From Methyloglobulus sp. (lineage in GTDB: Bacteria > Pseudomonadota > Gammaproteobacteria > Methylococcales > Methylomonadaceae), in assembly GCA_013140405.1 (NCBI GenBank), contig JABFSV010000163.1, positions 1-5,619 on the forward strand: a stretch of DNA of 5,619 bases. Reading direction: 5' to 3'. The translations under genes were made by a program, and so were the position numbers. Position 1 is the first letter of the stretch; each line of letters begins with the position of its first letter. This document shows positions 4,786 to 5,619 of this stretch, in pieces. The notes beneath the pieces were generated by a model. The model had not been told where the DNA came from. It saw only the letters and a list, made by a program, of their open reading frames with translations, and made no database searches.

Positions 4786-5619
4786 ATGAAACCTGCAATA
4801 TTTCAGCAAAACGTTTTGGCGTGGTTTGACCAACAAGGTCGCAAAGACTTACCTTGGCAACAAAATATCACGCCTTATCGGGTTTGGCTTTCTGAGATCA
4901 TGTTGCAGCAAACCCAAGTTGTCACGGTCATTCCCTATTTCCAGGTTTTCATGACAAAATTTCCCGATGTGGAAAGTTTGGCGCAAGCGCCCGTTGATGA
5001 GGTTTTACAGTTGTGGTCAGGGTTGGGTTATTATGCCCGCGCCCGTAACTTGCACAAAGCGGCGCAGATTATCCGTGAGCAAGGCCGAATCCCAGATACC
5101 CTCGACGGACTCATGGCATTGCCGGGCATAGGGCAATCGACAGCCGGAGCCATCTTAAGCATCGCGTTCAACAAAAGCCATCCCATCCTTGACGGCAATG
5201 TAAAACGGGTGCTGGCACGATTCAAGGCAATTCCTGGCTGGACAGGTAGCAGCCAGACCAATAAACAGCTTTGGGAAATCAGCGCCAGCCTCACACCTGA
5301 GCTACGAGTAGCGGAATATACCCAAGCAATGATGGATTTAGGGGCAACGGTCTGCACTCGGGGCAAACCAGCTTGTGAAAAATGTCCGCTTGCCACTGCT
5401 TGCATGGCCTTTTTGACACAAACGGAAGCTAATTTTCCAACACCTAAAAAAACTAAGGCACTGCCCGTCAAACAACTGATATTTTTGCTATTACACAATA
5501 ATCAACAGGTGTTATTGGAGAAAAGACCGCCTACAGGCATCTGGGGGGGATTATGGAGCTTACCCGAATTTGTTAGTGAAGATGCTGCCTTGGATTGGTG
5601 CGCGGCGAATAACCTACAA
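4786..5619 (+). CDS. mutY: Adenine DNA glycosylase MutY (3' truncated by the window)
   Basis: The frame is open from ATG 4786 to the last base, giving 278 residues; roughly 70 are missing compared with E. coli MutY (350). The enzyme removes adenine mispaired with 8-oxoguanine, preventing G:C to T:A mutation. All key motifs are present: catalytic Glu37 in WLSEIMLQQTQV, Tyr82 in GLGYYARARN, the helix-hairpin-helix LPGIGQSTAGAI (residues 112-123) with Ser118, and catalytic Asp136 in ILDGNVKRVLAR. The 4Fe-4S cluster ligands Cys190, Cys197, Cys200 and Cys206 follow the C-x6-C-x2-C-x5-C pattern. From about residue 226 the NUDIX-like 8-oxoG recognition domain begins (LLLHNNQQVLLEKRP, GIWGGLWSLPEF). 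No good Shine-Dalgarno precedes the ATG, so translation may be coupled to asmA, whose stop is 18 nt upstream. No frameshift is seen. Confidence 0.97.
   Translation, partial: MKPAIFQQNVLAWFDQQGRKDLPWQQNITPYRVWLSEIMLQQTQVVTVIPYFQVFMTKFPDVESLAQAPVDEVLQLWSGLGYYARARNLHKAAQIIREQGRIPDTLDGLMALPGIGQSTAGAILSIAFNKSHPILDGNVKRVLARFKAIPGWTGSSQTNKQLWEISASLTPELRVAEYTQAMMDLGATVCTRGKPACEKCPLATACMAFLTQTEANFPTPKKTKALPVKQLIFLLLHNNQQVLLEKRPPTGIWGGLWSLPEFVSEDAALDWCAANNLQ

Noticed and set aside
5031..5498. 155-residue open frame on the minus strand
   Set aside because: It lies wholly inside mutY, whose frame carries every catalytic and iron-sulfur residue. The antisense translation shows no recognisable domain and no ribosome site was evident.
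1..5619. CRISPR array, tRNA, rRNA, insertion sequence or prophage
   Set aside because: No regularly spaced repeats, cloverleaf, transposase or integrase motifs were seen on either strand.

Overview
The window looks like an ordinary chromosomal stretch from a gammaproteobacterium. It has six protein-coding genes, two of them cut by the window edges. The main clue to the lineage is an AsmA-family gene followed 18 nt later by mutY, an order known from other gammaproteobacteria such as Pseudomonas. An NhaD-type antiporter, an AhpC/Prx1-type peroxiredoxin and a bacterial double-AP2 protein fit, from memory, an aquatic methanotroph of the Methylococcales. That finer placement is inference and is not proven here.

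Layout: (1) positions 1-340 (+) carry the C-terminal end of an NhaD-like Na+/H+ antiporter. (2) Positions 341-593 are non-coding, with one hairpin (545-565) between convergent genes. (3) Positions 594-1103 (-) encode a 169-residue AP2/ERF-like DNA-binding protein with two AP2-type units. (4) Positions 1104-1390 are a divergent regulatory region. It holds a perfect inverted repeat with 10-bp arms (1197-1220) that overlaps the predicted start site of the AP2 gene, and candidate promoters for both flanking genes. (5) Positions 1391-1996 (+) encode a complete typical 2-Cys peroxiredoxin. A strong hairpin (2018-2047) lies between it and the next, convergent gene. (6) Positions 2056-2340 (-) encode a 94-residue protein with three predicted membrane segments and no recognised family. 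(7) Positions 2341-2637 are a second divergent region with two short inverted repeats and weak promoter candidates. (8) Positions 2638-4767 (+) encode an AsmA-family envelope protein from a GTG start. (9) Positions 4786-5619 (+) encode the first 278 residues of MutY, which runs off the window end with its reading frame intact.

asmA and mutY are probably one transcription unit; the other genes look singly transcribed. The peroxiredoxin (peroxide removal) and MutY (repair of A opposite 8-oxoguanine) both deal with oxidative damage, but they sit in separate units and nothing in the sequence shows co-regulation. No tRNA, rRNA, CRISPR array, insertion sequence or phage gene is visible. I see no clear sign of a wholly new system. 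The most interesting elements are the AP2-domain protein with its palindromic promoter region, and the unidentified small membrane protein.
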